A stretch of DNA of 64,000 nt from Elusimicrobiota bacterium (GCA_016715645.1 JADJZR010000001.1:42276-106275); one strand, 5' to 3'. Positions 25,701 to 34,987 are shown, counted from the first letter of the stretch. Notes: generated by a model not told the origin, from the sequence alone. A program made the numbers and translations.

Positions 25701-27756
25701 GCGCCAAAATGTTTCCCAAACTCACAACGGAAAGACCCTCGGCCTGGTCCCAAAGCGTTTTCCCCCGTTTGGGCGCATCGGTGAGGAGACGCCCCCCGTA
25801 TTCCCGAACCGAGACGCGGATCATGGCGGGAATCCCCCGAACCAAACGCAGAAGCGTCCCCACCTTCCGCCGTTCAAACCAGGAATCGTCCCGGTCGTAA
25901 TTGGACAAGGCCCAATGGGCCACGCTGGCGGGGACAAGGGCGTTTGACACTTTAACCCCATACAGCTGATACAAAAAGAACTTTTCGCGCACGTCCCGCA
26001 ATCGATCGGCTTGGGCCGGCGGCCAGTCGCGTTTTGTCAATTGACGATCCAGATAGGACACCGTTTTTTGGGAAAGCCGCGACAGGGCCCGATACACATC
26101 AATCCGTCGCTCCAGAACGCTTCGGTCGGACACGGCCGAACCCGTAATGCGATTGTTTAAAACAAGGGCATGCAGGTTGTTGACCAACCGCGACAGATCT
26201 TCCTCTGAAAACTCTTTCGCGCTTTTCATACGGTCCAGCAACAGGTTCCACTCCCGCAGTCGAGGCTCGCCTTGTTCGATCGGAGCGAGATTAATTTCTT
26301 TGGCCCGAAACCAAATTAAATAAACGGCCCCCGCCAGTCCCACTGAAAGAACCAATTCCAACCGCCACTGGGCCGCAAGATAGGTTAAGAGAGAATCCAT
26401 CGCCCCGGGAGGAAGGCCGCCTGAGAGGATCCACCCAAACCCAAGGATCCCACCCGCATAAAGCGCTCCCTGCACAACACCCTGTTTCACCCTCGGAGAA
26501 ATCCGGCCATAGGCGTTGCGGAAAGCCAACCGAACCGTCCGACCGGAACGTCCGTTTTGCGGCCAGAGCGCCGACACCAAGACGGGAACTCCGATCGCCA
26601 GGGCGAGTCCCCACAAAACGCTGGCGAGTCCCCTTGAATCATTTTTTTCGGCGGGGGGATTAGCGGGCGGTTGAGGATCCAGTTCCTCCGCCAACGGTCC
26701 CGAGGAACTGTCCGGGCCCGAGGCGTCGTCCGTCTCCGAATGGTTCTTCGATTCAGGTTCCGCTGTCACCGTGTAGGTCACTCCTGGATGAACAAGATCG
26801 GGGTTTTTTAATCCGTTTTTTTCGGCGATATCTTTAACGGTGCGGTTAATTTCCGCCGCCGAGGGTTTTTTGATCCCGCGGGCTTTTAAAGCGTGGGTCG
26901 CGGCTCCCCACAAATGTTCCCCCTTTTTAACCATCACCTGGACCCCCTGGGGGTTCTGGGATACCGTGTAGGCATGGGCTTCGGGCGAGCCTGAAAAGGG
27001 GAGAAGAAATATCCCCAAGAGAGCCACACCCAGTGCTTTCCCCGCCCCCTTTTTCAGTGCCTCCCAAAGACGCCGAAGGGGAGAAATTTTTAGTTTATAA
27101 ACGGACACCAGCGGGGCGTTCCGCGACGCCTTTCCGATCTCCGCCGGCACGTCCTCCGCGACAACGCGTGCCCCCTTCTCCGGATGATGTTGACTCTCCC
27201 GATCACGAACGACAACAACGGTTTCAGCCGATTCAACGCGCCGTTGGCCCGATTCTGCTTGATCCTCCAGTGCCGTTTGAAGCGGTTTGGTCAATTTATC
27301 GACCACCGCGGCCCGGGGGTTCTCTGCCAAGGGGGCGATGGCCAATGTTTCGGAGAGGGTGACCCGGGGGGAATCAAAAAGAAGCTCGAGGGGTGTTCGG
27401 TCCCGATAGAAAAGCCCAAAAGCGCCGGGGGCGTCCTCGGCCGTGGAAAATCGAGGGGCCACAGTGACCCACCCCGCCTTCTGGTTGGACAGCAATCGCG
27501 ACACCCCTTCGCTGTGGAATCCACCGGCCACCAAAAGGATCGGTGTGTGGCGGGAAGACCGGGCCTGGACGGCCAACACATTTTTCACGAGAGCGTGGTT
27601 GCGGCTTTCAGCGGCTTCATAAAAGGTCTTAAAAGGTTCGATGTTTATTGATAACTGTTCAGGTCCCTCACCCTGCCCTCTCCCAAGAGGAGAGGGGAAA
27701 TCTTTGTTTTCCTTCCCCTCTTGGGGGAAGGCCCTCAGCCAGGGCCTGCGGTGCAA
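22792..27756 (-). CDS. Giant LysM-containing membrane protein, C-terminal part of split gene
   Basis: A 1654-codon frame. Residues 1-34 are translated repeat DNA, so the native sequence starts near LSINIEPFKTFYEAAESRNH, which continues the protein at 27735-29204. Next come TPILLVAGGFHSEGVSRLL (end of the shared N-terminal domain), a hydrophobic stretch at about 240-262, and a LysM domain at about 270-332 (VMVKKGEHLWGAATHAL ... NPDLVHPGVTYTVT). Further membrane segments are near 376-396, 425-480 and 745-785, with a large region of unknown fold between and after. A second repeat copy (23763-23928) is translated in frame between the last membrane helix and the C-terminal domain. The C-terminus (DVLLVNGATGLNAKKIKRAL) resembles that of the giant protein at 51241. 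Function unknown; LysM suggests contact with peptidoglycan. Confidence 0.75.
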   Translation of the reverse strand: MHRRPWLRAFPQEGKENKDFPSPLGRGQGEGPEQLSINIEPFKTFYEAAESRNHALVKNVLAVQARSSRHTPILLVAGGFHSEGVSRLLSNQKAGWVTVAPRFSTAEDAPGAFGLFYRDRTPLELLFDSPRVTLSETLAIAPLAENPRAAVVDKLTKPLQTALEDQAESGQRRVESAETVVVVRDRESQHHPEKGARVVAEDVPAEIGKASRNAPLVSVYKLKISPLRRLWEALKKGAGKALGVALLGIFLLPFSGSPEAHAYTVSQNPQGVQVMVKKGEHLWGAATHALKARGIKKPSAAEINRTVKDIAEKNGLKNPDLVHPGVTYTVTAEPESKNHSETDDASGPDSSSGPLAEELDPQPPANPPAEKNDSRGLASVLWGLALAIGVPVLVSALWPQNGRSGRTVRLAFRNAYGRISPRVKQGVVQGALYAGGILGFGWILSGGLPPGAMDSLLTYLAAQWRLELVLSVGLAGAVYLIWFRAKEINLAPIEQGEPRLREWNLLLDRMKSAKEFSEEDLSRLVNNLHALVLNNRITGSAVSDRSVLERRIDVYRALSRLSQKTVSYLDRQLTKRDWPPAQADRLRDVREKFFLYQLYGVKVSNALVPASVAHWALSNYDRDDSWFERRKVGTLLRLVRGIPAMIRVSVREYGGRLLTDAPKRGKTLWDQAEGLSVVSLGNILAPGLYSDSDKKELAAVFDRLVEKTKTKELPDMSAKDLHRKGWGTLISVLIWAVAVTQMMSLIPAVLAFVSGFGATMVLFRFQAWGVRRDGFFRKGIALWREMNLRPHVNGRMNGNGVGEDPFHLNRDFARHHFDAAQEALSLELARDHPSADVVLLIAQNESEREFYEKKSKDRTLFREDVPVVVLLVPEGKGSFYAYARAWTYLFSDEFKTVKSGFSHLRGRSPWDLGVATLVSRSGSIDGMDKPLSALSVVTSRVGDKRVGDRTIFDLALMNSYRATQGGQRWGQGGMALRWSDRAYVGPVRVPQGAGVRLDTFWANREEMGRYSFGAVIASLDKPIELIRRIKNSKTLKTLVKEHPTRVYDLENDRLKQVQAFSGEGVYSFDAPGARAQLTFLEDVLRRAETLDEAPPLNLMTYFLVPMAMAQGSPRDMARKISGYFSGQGFLTDPLSADVQRFNHSSVNTLAGLFGTGEGPRISLNAGFVDETIYVGAEDVDAEEDPVALLPGPRSATGARKGPFIPVFRNLMTSAIVWLGFVVSAFSAPNTSPPQPTPVISISPSPSAGPSVPLLPSEKKNPEWGPAPLGRGELLRIVTSQAPHPPLRATFPQEGKENKDFPSPLGRPLTEIGAPGAAEPLMRGQGEGPELLLRNNNNLGRTMEALQTQGLMNPASERVFKWLMEGIPLDGRLTDSFAPVRARPNDSGVSEAARSIVDQTAHASLGFQISESWNTHERGQRPETEMRQTAFLLGLAGIPISTDVMAHPVWGPLSRLFGTVDGNTAATAWAEGTAARETLLTSATEVSINPVDNGTVVLRVTELLDSEEANENRRAALIAKLRERAGQRNESQNPDVLLVNGATGLNAKKIKRALQRELPETLHGYLASCELMLIGKEELTLDDVRSNLPFLSVGQGRSLDVYTADPSAIVVDPRREDSSSRILLLEWLGGQLKTLDVLGLARAALETARVVSTKA
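23763..23928. repeat. Palindromic repeat family A, copy 1 (inside coding sequence)
   Basis: Bounded by GTAACAGCTCAGGCCCC and GGGGCCTGACTAGTTAC. It shares the core CTTCCCCTCTTGGGGGAAGG and CCGAAGGGGCGGATGAGG with the other copies. About 40 extra bases are inserted relative to the short copies. It keeps the giant ORF open and is translated as APHPPLRATFPQEGKENKDF and onward. Confidence 0.85.
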
Positions 27757-27814
27757 TCGTGTGCCACTGGCACACGCAACCCCCGAAGGGGCGGATGAGG
27801 GACCTGAATAGTTA
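27652..27814. repeat. Palindromic repeat family A, copy 2 (splits the giant gene)
   Basis: Ends TAACTGTTCAGGTCCCTCA and TGAGGGACCTGAATAGTTA. It contains CTTCCCCTCTTGGGGGAAGG plus about 40 inserted bases. It falls exactly at the junction between the two giant-gene frames, adding a stop to the upstream part. Confidence 0.85.
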
Positions 27815-29204
27815 CGTTTATTGTGTTGTCGAAGGACTCAGATCCGCCATCGGGGGGGTCGAAGGCCGATAACCGATTCGAGATTTGATCGATTTGCGCC
27901 TGGCGTTCTTTGAACAGACCCCACTGCGCCGGGGTCAGCTCCAAATTCAATAGCCCACCCAATAGCCCCATGTCCCGGTCCAACGCGTGGAGATTTTTCT
28001 GCTCGTCGGTTTTGGCCAGGGCGAGCCAAAGTTCTTCCTCGCGCTCTTCCAGTTCCTGGTGAAGCTTTTCCGGACGAATCTGATCCACCCGAAGAATGTA
28101 ACGCACGTAGGTGTTAAAATCTGGGTAATTTTGGAGCGGGATGCCTTTGCTCTCGGCGAGCTTCTTCAGTTTTTCATAAAAAGCGCCCGCACGGTCCGCC
28201 CCCGTCCGAAGAGAAAGGACGGACCGAGTGAGGTCGTCGGTTTCCGTGGGACTCAACGCTCGAGAGAGACGTTCAATGAAAACCGTCCTGTCTCGGGCCA
28301 CCTGCTCGAGAGAAAGGGATTTTTCCAAGGCCAAAACCTCAACAAAATGCGAAAGGGCCGAACCCGGCCGAGGCAGGGCGAGCCGATCCGTTTTTGCCAG
28401 AAAAGAAACCTTTTCCGCGAACCCTTCCCCCGTGGGCCAGCGAGCGAGAATCCGATCCAGCTCTTTAAGTTCGGGGGAATAAACCGATCCTTTGGCCGCG
28501 GCCAGGCGTGTTTGCCAGACTTTAAACTGTTTTTCCAGAAAAGGCTTCCGTAGGTGGGCCTGATGGAGAGCGGCCCGATTTTTTTTGTAAAGAGCGGCGT
28601 CTTCTCCCCCGAACACCGACGGCGCAACCGGAGCGGCCCACACAGCATACTCCGCTCCGGAAATAATCCCCGTGTTGAAAAAGAAAGCCGCGACCCGTCG
28701 ATTGGTGGTGATCGACGGAACCCGTCGCTGAGCGAGGGAGATGGGCCCAGCCGCCCCTTCCAAAACCACGGGCGCCTGGGGATACCGGGACAGAAAGGAC
28801 AAAATGATTTCGGCGATGTTTTCCTGGGCTGTCCGGTGCCCGTGCACGTCCTGCACAAAAAACACAGTAGGACCCTCACCCCGTTGGACTTCCCGAACGA
28901 GTCCATGGGAACCCAAAACCGATTCCCAGTCCCCGGTAGCGGACTGTCCTTTTGTGGGGACAACACGCTCGATCGCCGGCAAATGTGCCAGGGGGCCCGA
29001 CCCAGACGGCCCCGTTCCTTGACGGAGCCCTCGCGACGTCTCCGCCCGCTGGGACCAGAAATTCGATTCCGCCCTCTGCCCCCACACCCCCTGCACGGCA
29101 AAGTACAGGACCGCCACCGCGCCGGCCAAGTTCTTTTTTACGATTGGTGAAAAAAATGAAGGTCCCATGTCGCCTTCATGGTAACCCATGAAGGTGACGG
29201 ACAA
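27735..29204 (-). pseudogene. Giant protein, N-terminal part (Tiki-like domain), truncated by repeat
   Basis: 489 codons; ATG 29204 or ATG 29168 (MGPSFFSPIVKKNLAGAV) could start it. A signal anchor at about 24-44 is followed by a domain beginning VFFVQDVHGHRTAQENIAEI, with VVLEGAAGPISL, GGEDAALYKKNRAAL, YPDFNTYVRYILRVD and LALAKTDEQKNLHALDRDMG. The same ordered motifs occur in the giant protein at 51241-57996. The D-x-H start, acidic VLEG and terminal AGGFH pattern recall the TraB/ChaN (Tiki) hydrolase-like fold; that is an inference. The frame ends inside repeat copy 2, about 30 residues beyond the homologous part, and the missing remainder of the domain begins the next frame. Confidence 0.7.
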
Positions 29205-29342
29205 ATGATCGGCATGTAAAATATGTATGACGATTTAGTTGGGGCAAATGTTACGGCGGGTTTCAGAAAAGGAGGCTATGAGGGGACGGGCGAAACGCGC
29301 GCCGGGTGCCGCCCCGTAATTTTCAATAGATGCGTCTATCAA

Positions 29343-29366
29343 AAATAATAGATCGATCTATTATTT
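29343..29366. repeat. 24-base perfect palindrome upstream of giant gene
   Basis: AAATAATAGATC followed by its exact reverse complement, 24 bases in all. A smaller hairpin, ATAGA-TGCG-TCTAT, lies just before it at 29326-29339 and shares the ATAGA word. The interval 29205-29469 otherwise shows no gene. The AT-rich palindrome about 140 bases upstream of the giant gene start could be an operator or a bidirectional transcription signal. Confidence 0.6.
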
Positions 29367-29469
29367 CCACAGCCCAAACCATACGGGCATGAGAAAAAAG
29401 GGTGCGGAACCATTCGGTTGAATCGCTTTACCCACATCAAACCCGCCCGATGAATCGGGCAACTACGCT

Positions 29470-29570
29470 TCACGGACCGACATTAAGCCTCTGTCCGCAT
29501 CCGCCAGTTGGACGCGGATCACCGGTTCCGTTCCCCCCACCGCGGGGTTGGGTACGAATAACCCTCCCCG
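29470..29570 (-). pseudogene. Fragment duplicated from FlgD-like C-terminal domain
   Basis: The minus-strand translation VPNPAVGGTEPVIRVQLADA matches YPNPAVGGVAPVIRAQLADA of the secreted protein at 35534, and the nucleotides agree over about 80 bases (29488-29566 against about 35738-35816). No start or stop context makes it a gene. It lies in the 430-base gap downstream of the PilW-like gene. Confidence 0.65.
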
Positions 29571-29634
29571 GATCGGCCTTGCCCCGGGTGCTTGCGGGGC
29601 CCCGCCTGCGGAATACGGTTTTCCGAAACCCGCC

Positions 29635-30648
29635 TCACCACACATCTCTGACCAGGACCGAAACGTCCTCTTCATGCTGGAGGATCGGCCGTTTGATCGG
29701 TCCGGACACCGCCAACACCATCCGGATCTGAATAAGGGAATTTCCCCGCGTCCCCTGGAGGGAGCTCCCTTGTAAAACCACTTCAAACCCGGAGGGCGAG
29801 GGGGGTCGCCAATCGGCAGATGGCACTCGGGGAACAGGGATGTCGGCGGGAAACCTTAGTTCGGCGGAGTTGGGGGAGATCCCCAATTGGAAATTGGAAA
29901 ACACCCTTCCCCCCGAACTGCTTGTCAACGCCACGAGAGTCGATCCGCGAATCGAATGGTCCGCGTCCAGAAAGATCGCCCCACTCTCGTCAAGCTTAAA
30001 AAAGGCGTCCGTAAAATCAGCCAAGGAAATGTCGTAGGCCCACAAAATCCCCTGGTCGAAAAGAGCCTTGACGACCGTTTCGCGGAGGGGATTGGGCATA
30101 TTTTCCACCTGACTGATGTCCGCGTAGGGAACACTTTTCCACTCGTACAACTGTCGAGCGGGAAGTCCGGCCACCGGCGGGAGGGCGGCGTTAATAGAAA
30201 CGTAATAGTAATAAAATTGGTAAAGATCAACGCGGACAATTTGTGGGCCGGCCGCTATGTCGCGGGAAGGCAACTGGCGCGCAAAAAAAAGGGCGTTGCC
30301 TGTGTTTGACACAGCCAAGCTCGCTTTTCGCAAGGGCAAAAGGGTGCCAGGCATCTTCGGCGTGGACCCTCCCAACCCAAGGGAGGCCGAGAAAAAATCG
30401 GTGACGGTCAAAGGGAGAAGCTGAGTGACTTGGCGGCAATAGATGCGCCGTGCTTCCCGAAGGTTCGACGCGATCCGGACAGCGGCCGACTGGGCCTGGT
30501 CCTTCATCAATGAGCGGGCATCGTTGAGCGTGAGGCTCACTTGGCCCATATGGAACAACGGTGCGACGAGGAGCGCAACGACGATCAAAAGAGCCACGGA
30601 AATCATGACCTCAATGAGCGTGAACCCCCTGCGTCGCGCGGCGGTCAT
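29635..30648 (-). CDS. PilW-like prepilin-type protein
   Basis: 337 residues. The N-terminus TAARRRGFTLIEVMISVALL is a class III prepilin signal: cleavage after G, F at +1, E at +5, then a hydrophobic helix. The rest is a mixed globular domain with no recognised motif. The start overlaps the stop of the 1025-residue pilin-like gene (30645-30648). Last gene of the minor-pilin operon. It probably functions in a type IV pilus or type II secretion pseudopilus. Confidence 0.85.
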   Translation of the reverse strand: MTAARRRGFTLIEVMISVALLIVVALLVAPLFHMGQVSLTLNDARSLMKDQAQSAAVRIASNLREARRIYCRQVTQLLPLTVTDFFSASLGLGGSTPKMPGTLLPLRKASLAVSNTGNALFFARQLPSRDIAAGPQIVRVDLYQFYYYYVSINAALPPVAGLPARQLYEWKSVPYADISQVENMPNPLRETVVKALFDQGILWAYDISLADFTDAFFKLDESGAIFLDADHSIRGSTLVALTSSSGGRVFSNFQLGISPNSAELRFPADIPVPRVPSADWRPPSPSGFEVVLQGSSLQGTRGNSLIQIRMVLAVSGPIKRPILQHEEDVSVLVRDVW

Positions 30649-33600
30649 GGTCGCGTTATTTCGATCCGTCTCTCGTGATAGGCAAAGTGTTGGTCGCCTT
30701 CACCGCGAAACGCTTCGACGCGCAGGACATATCGCCCTTCGGGGAGGTTAGCGACGTTCCAGGAATAGGGCGACGTCCGTCCTTCGGACCAGGCGCGCAC
30801 ACCGGTCCCAGAAGGTTGTGCATAAACGATGTCGGTCCAGGTGGTGCGATTGTCCCCAGAATAAAGAAGCGTATAGGTGACGTTGGTATTGGTGGGAACG
30901 AACCCATCCGGGTAACGGCTCGTGTAAGGTTCCCCGTCCCAACGACGCCATCGCATAATCCAGGCCAAATCAATGGTGGCGGGGTTGTCCAGGAGCGCAT
31001 GGTCATCCGGTTCCACCCAGGAGACAAGAGGAATGGGCTGGGCTCGAATATCGATGGGAAGAAGCGAGGGCGACCCCATTTCCAAAGAGCTCCACACCGA
31101 CATGGCGTTATTCATGCTGAATGAAAGGTTTGCATGGGTTTCGGATCTCTGGTTATTCCCATTCACCAGAACCCATGCCGAACGGCTTTCATCTCGGCGG
31201 TCCCACATGCGCATGATCCCCGCCACGGGCTCATCTCCCGATGTTTTCATGAAATTCCTGACCAACTCGACTCGGGTCCTCGGATAGTCGTTGATCGCCG
31301 GCGGTTCAGACCTTAGGGAAGCGTTCAGTTCAAAGGGTGAAGTGGTGATGTCAGAACGAGTGCCTTGGAAATAAAACAGGGATTTTTCAACCTCTCTCCA
31401 TTGATCCGTAAAAGAAGCGGTTTGCTGGGAGCGAAATGGGTTGAAAACCCATTTGTCTCTGGATTCGCCCCCGTTCATGAACGTTGTTAATCCCGCTCCC
31501 ACAACCTGAAACGAAAAATTCATTGGGTCGCTGTGACCCATTGTCGAAAAGAAAACAGAATAGGGCGCGCGATAAAAGTTCCCCGGCCCGGTGGGAAGAT
31601 TACCGCCATTGGCCCTCCAAACATCGAATTGGTCGTCCGGGTAAAGTTCCCCAAGCCAGGGGATGCAAAACCATGAATTATCTGTCCGCGCCACCAGTCT
31701 CAAATTGGAATGCCAATTTTCCGGCGAGAGGGATGGCGGAGGCGCCCATTCCGAGACATTTCTCAGCTCATTCGAGTTTGGAACCCAGGCGGTTTCTGGA
31801 CAGCGGAGAGTCCATGTATTCAGAGGATCCATCCCAACAACAAAATTTCCCAAGGTCACAAAAGAGAGCGGCGTTGAGTTTAATTCTCCTTTTGAGGAAA
31901 ATCCAGCCAGAAACGAGGAATTGGAGTTCATGAGCGCCGTTCGATAGATGTCCATATACCGGGGAAAATCAAAATTCAGCCGTTGAACCACGCGGTTGCC
32001 GACAGGGAATTCCGTTTCGTATTCCCAACCGTCTCGCGTCCTTTCAAAACGATCGTAGCCATCGTTAGTATCGATCCGCGCGAAAAACCAGTTATATCCC
32101 TCATCCCTCTTAACGTCGGCGTAGGGCATATGGCGCGGGTCGCCGATAAGCTGGAACCGTTCCGTCAAGGGCACGTCTGTCCCCACCCACACATACGTCG
32201 TTGACAAATTGGGGGGTGTATGAAAAATGGCCACATGTTCGCCCAGATGCGTGTCCACTGTCAACGCGCCGTCCGAAGTGGCCCCGGCACGGATCGAAAT
32301 CACCCAACGGGCCGTGTTATTTGCGAATTCTGTCCGACTGTCCTCAAGATCTTCGTGTCTATCCCTAAATTCCGAATCATGTCTCACCAAACAAGGGATA
32401 TATTCCATGCCGTAGAGGCGCTCGTTTGGAGCTATCCCCTGCCCTCCGGAACCCTCATTTTCATTTGCGGGATGACGGAGCGGAGAATTCAGCAACGTCA
32501 GGCGCGTGCTGACACCCCCATCGGAAATGTAGGTATAGTCGACGTCACGCACAGCGATGCGCCATTGGTATCTCGTGGATGAATTTCCAACCATGCGCTT
32601 TACAGTAATGTCAGTATTGGAATAATTTCGATTGAGGTGAACGTCCACTGTCGTTGTGGAGTTTTCCGGAAAAAGGTCTGGTTGAGTGACGTAGGTGTAG
32701 ACCCTCAGTTTAATCTCACTCCCGGAATCGTAGCGGATGTTCTCGGGGTGAACCACGGCTCTCAAACCGGGCTGAGTTTGAGGATCTTTGGCGGCGTCGG
32801 AATTGTTTCGCATGGGAGGTAAAGACAGAATTCTCCCCTGGTTAATGAGCAAACTGTGGCGGTAATTGGGATTGCCCGCGGCCATCTCGTTCAGGAGGTA
32901 TCGCAACGATGGCGTGGGTTTTTCGGGCGGACGACGACGGGGACTGCCCGGCCAAGCTCTTATTGAGTCCCCGAGAGTTCCGCCCCCGGGAGGATATCGA
33001 ACCAAATGATTAAACATATCAATATTGTCTGAACCGGCGGTTAAATAGGCGAGGTTCGTCGGTTCGTCCGTAAAGTCACCATTGAATGGAATTTGCCCTT
33101 TATTATTCATGATTTTAGCCTGATAGCTTTCTCTGCCGCGTTCTCTTATGCTAGGGCCCACGCGAACGGTGCGTGTCGTAAGGCGGGGGTTCAAAAAAAC
33201 ATTAAAGCCCATGTTACCTGGGGTTTCGCCGGTCTGAATCAAATAAGTGTCCATAGATTGAACCGGAGGATTCTCTTCGGCATACACGCGAACGAACCCA
33301 ATCGTCTCCGCCAACACTTCGTTGGTCCGCTTATCAAACACCCGCACGCGCACACGCCGAGACCGGTCTTCGCCCGGCACATGAAACACATTGATTTGTC
33401 GAAGCAACATAGCGTGAGCGCGAGAGTCGGGCCCACGACTGTCAATGATAAAAAGATGGGGGTTAAGTCGATCGCCGTCATCTTGATCGTCGATCGTGTG
33501 CATCCCTCTGCCCTCATTGCCCAGGTATCGCATTTCATCCATTAATTGCACGCACACTTGGTTTGCCAGTGACTTTTTCTTTGTGAGATCCTCGGTCCGG

Positions 33601-33722
33601 GAGATTGAATAGTTCGCCCTGGCCACCAGCAAGGCGGTGAGGGCAAGGATAAAAATGCCCACAAAAACCTCGATCAAGGACATTCCGCCGTTTCCGATTT
33701 TTAAAGGGAGAATGGGTTTCAT
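30645..33722 (-). CDS. Very large PilV-like prepilin protein
   Basis: 1025 residues beginning MKPILPLKIGNGGMSLIEVF, then GIFILALTALLVARANYSIS: a prepilin signal (G-G/M-S-L-I-E-V, E at +5) and N-terminal helix, followed by about 980 residues of beta-rich sequence. Ordinary minor pilins have 150-250 residues. No von Willebrand or PilY1 motif was recognised; tryptophans and N-rich stretches are frequent. The C-terminal segment (TYTLLYSGDNRTTWTDIVY, LPEGRYVLRVEAF) resembles a fibronectin/Ig-like beta sandwich. It overlaps both neighbours by four bases. It may be a pilus-tip adhesin carried by the pilin itself. Confidence 0.8.
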   Translation of the reverse strand: MKPILPLKIGNGGMSLIEVFVGIFILALTALLVARANYSISRTEDLTKKKSLANQVCVQLMDEMRYLGNEGRGMHTIDDQDDGDRLNPHLFIIDSRGPDSRAHAMLLRQINVFHVPGEDRSRRVRVRVFDKRTNEVLAETIGFVRVYAEENPPVQSMDTYLIQTGETPGNMGFNVFLNPRLTTRTVRVGPSIRERGRESYQAKIMNNKGQIPFNGDFTDEPTNLAYLTAGSDNIDMFNHLVRYPPGGGTLGDSIRAWPGSPRRRPPEKPTPSLRYLLNEMAAGNPNYRHSLLINQGRILSLPPMRNNSDAAKDPQTQPGLRAVVHPENIRYDSGSEIKLRVYTYVTQPDLFPENSTTTVDVHLNRNYSNTDITVKRMVGNSSTRYQWRIAVRDVDYTYISDGGVSTRLTLLNSPLRHPANENEGSGGQGIAPNERLYGMEYIPCLVRHDSEFRDRHEDLEDSRTEFANNTARWVISIRAGATSDGALTVDTHLGEHVAIFHTPPNLSTTYVWVGTDVPLTERFQLIGDPRHMPYADVKRDEGYNWFFARIDTNDGYDRFERTRDGWEYETEFPVGNRVVQRLNFDFPRYMDIYRTALMNSNSSFLAGFSSKGELNSTPLSFVTLGNFVVGMDPLNTWTLRCPETAWVPNSNELRNVSEWAPPPSLSPENWHSNLRLVARTDNSWFCIPWLGELYPDDQFDVWRANGGNLPTGPGNFYRAPYSVFFSTMGHSDPMNFSFQVVGAGLTTFMNGGESRDKWVFNPFRSQQTASFTDQWREVEKSLFYFQGTRSDITTSPFELNASLRSEPPAINDYPRTRVELVRNFMKTSGDEPVAGIMRMWDRRDESRSAWVLVNGNNQRSETHANLSFSMNNAMSVWSSLEMGSPSLLPIDIRAQPIPLVSWVEPDDHALLDNPATIDLAWIMRWRRWDGEPYTSRYPDGFVPTNTNVTYTLLYSGDNRTTWTDIVYAQPSGTGVRAWSEGRTSPYSWNVANLPEGRYVLRVEAFRGEGDQHFAYHERRIEITRP

Positions 33723-34987
33723 TGGTCGGCTCCTAAAAGGAAACTGGATCGCACTTCCCTGTAATGATTGTTGGTGTTGATGGCCTCCTGGACAAGACTA
33801 AGATTGTAAACCAGGTTGTTTCGATAAGGTTCGTTACCTAAGGGGGACCGGAGGGAGATGATTTCCCCGTTCGAAAAAATCGCCCCGGCCATTTCCAATC
33901 CCTCCAGGTACAGAGTCGCCCCTTCGTTGACAAACACAAGCCCCCGGAAGGCGCCAATAACGTGGACTTTACCGTCGATAAACAATAGGCCAGACGCCTG
34001 ATTTAAAAACACCCGGATGCCGCCTGTCTCTTCATAAAGCTTTCCATTAACGTAGGCCAGGGAATTATCGCTCACAACACCGTCCCAGTTGCCGCCCTCC
34101 ATTCTCTCTAACAGCATCTGGGTTCCAACGACCAAGTCGCTCATGAGTATGAGGTCCTGGGAACTGACCCCAAACAAATCCTCCGCGCTCATATTAAATG
34201 GCGCACGTACCATGGGATCTCCCAACAAAACCGCGCCGTTTTCCGAGAAGCCGTTAAGGTCAAATGTTAGGATGGAGGGAGCCCCCTCTCCGGAAATAGA
34301 AGTAAACTCCAGCAGATGGACGTTTCGTGCGGCGGGGGTGACGATGGCCCCCTGGGAATCTTCCGGCAAGGTGATGGTGAGTTTCCGGATTTCGGAATAG
34401 GCGTAGGATTCGGAAAGAATTCGGTTTGGCGGCCTATCAAACGGCGTCATCGGTGAATTCCTTTGGTAGACGATTCCGCGGCACACCAAGGACCAGGAAA
34501 TCCCTTCTCCGGCGGGTAAATTATGCCGGAGCGAAGTGATGTCGTGGGCGGCCAAACGGTCTGTCGCGTTCGGGTCGTCCCGATTGTTGACCGCCTGTCG
34601 CCGGACCTCATGGCGCGCCCACAGATTTTTTTCTGGATTAAATTCATACTCTTTCACTAGCCCCAAGGATTGATCTATGGTTCCCCCTTTGGGGGAGTCG
34701 CTGGTGTCGGGGTCGAACGCGGCGTCGGGGTATAAATACGTGGGTGGATCCGAAATTTGCGCCACCGGTTGGACCGTTTGCCGCCGAAACCAATGAATGG
34801 CGTCCAAGATACCGCCGCGGGCGATATCGCGGGATTGGTTCGTTGAAATGGTTTTTGAGGTTGTTTTTCGCGACAGTTGAGCGACCCGGTAAGCATAGGG
34901 AATCGCCGCCAATATCGCCAGCAGGAACAAGGCAAAGATAACAATGGTTCCCCGTTCCTTGGATAAAGAATGCCTATCATTAGACAT
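33719..34987 (-). CDS. PilX-like pilus assembly protein
   Basis: 422 residues from ATG 34987, preceded by AAGGAGAGCCCA. The N-terminus KERGTIVIFALFLLAILAAI is the PilX type (ERG followed by a hydrophobic helix, without a classical prepilin cleavage site). The C-terminal part (VNGKLYEETGGIRVFLNQAS, GLLFIDGKVHVIGAFRGLVF, LEMAGAIFSNGEII) looks like repeated beta-solenoid strands. First gene of the three-gene minor-pilin operon. Confidence 0.75.
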   Translation of the reverse strand: MSNDRHSLSKERGTIVIFALFLLAILAAIPYAYRVAQLSRKTTSKTISTNQSRDIARGGILDAIHWFRRQTVQPVAQISDPPTYLYPDAAFDPDTSDSPKGGTIDQSLGLVKEYEFNPEKNLWARHEVRRQAVNNRDDPNATDRLAAHDITSLRHNLPAGEGISWSLVCRGIVYQRNSPMTPFDRPPNRILSESYAYSEIRKLTITLPEDSQGAIVTPAARNVHLLEFTSISGEGAPSILTFDLNGFSENGAVLLGDPMVRAPFNMSAEDLFGVSSQDLILMSDLVVGTQMLLERMEGGNWDGVVSDNSLAYVNGKLYEETGGIRVFLNQASGLLFIDGKVHVIGAFRGLVFVNEGATLYLEGLEMAGAIFSNGEIISLRSPLGNEPYRNNLVYNLSLVQEAINTNNHYREVRSSFLLGADQ

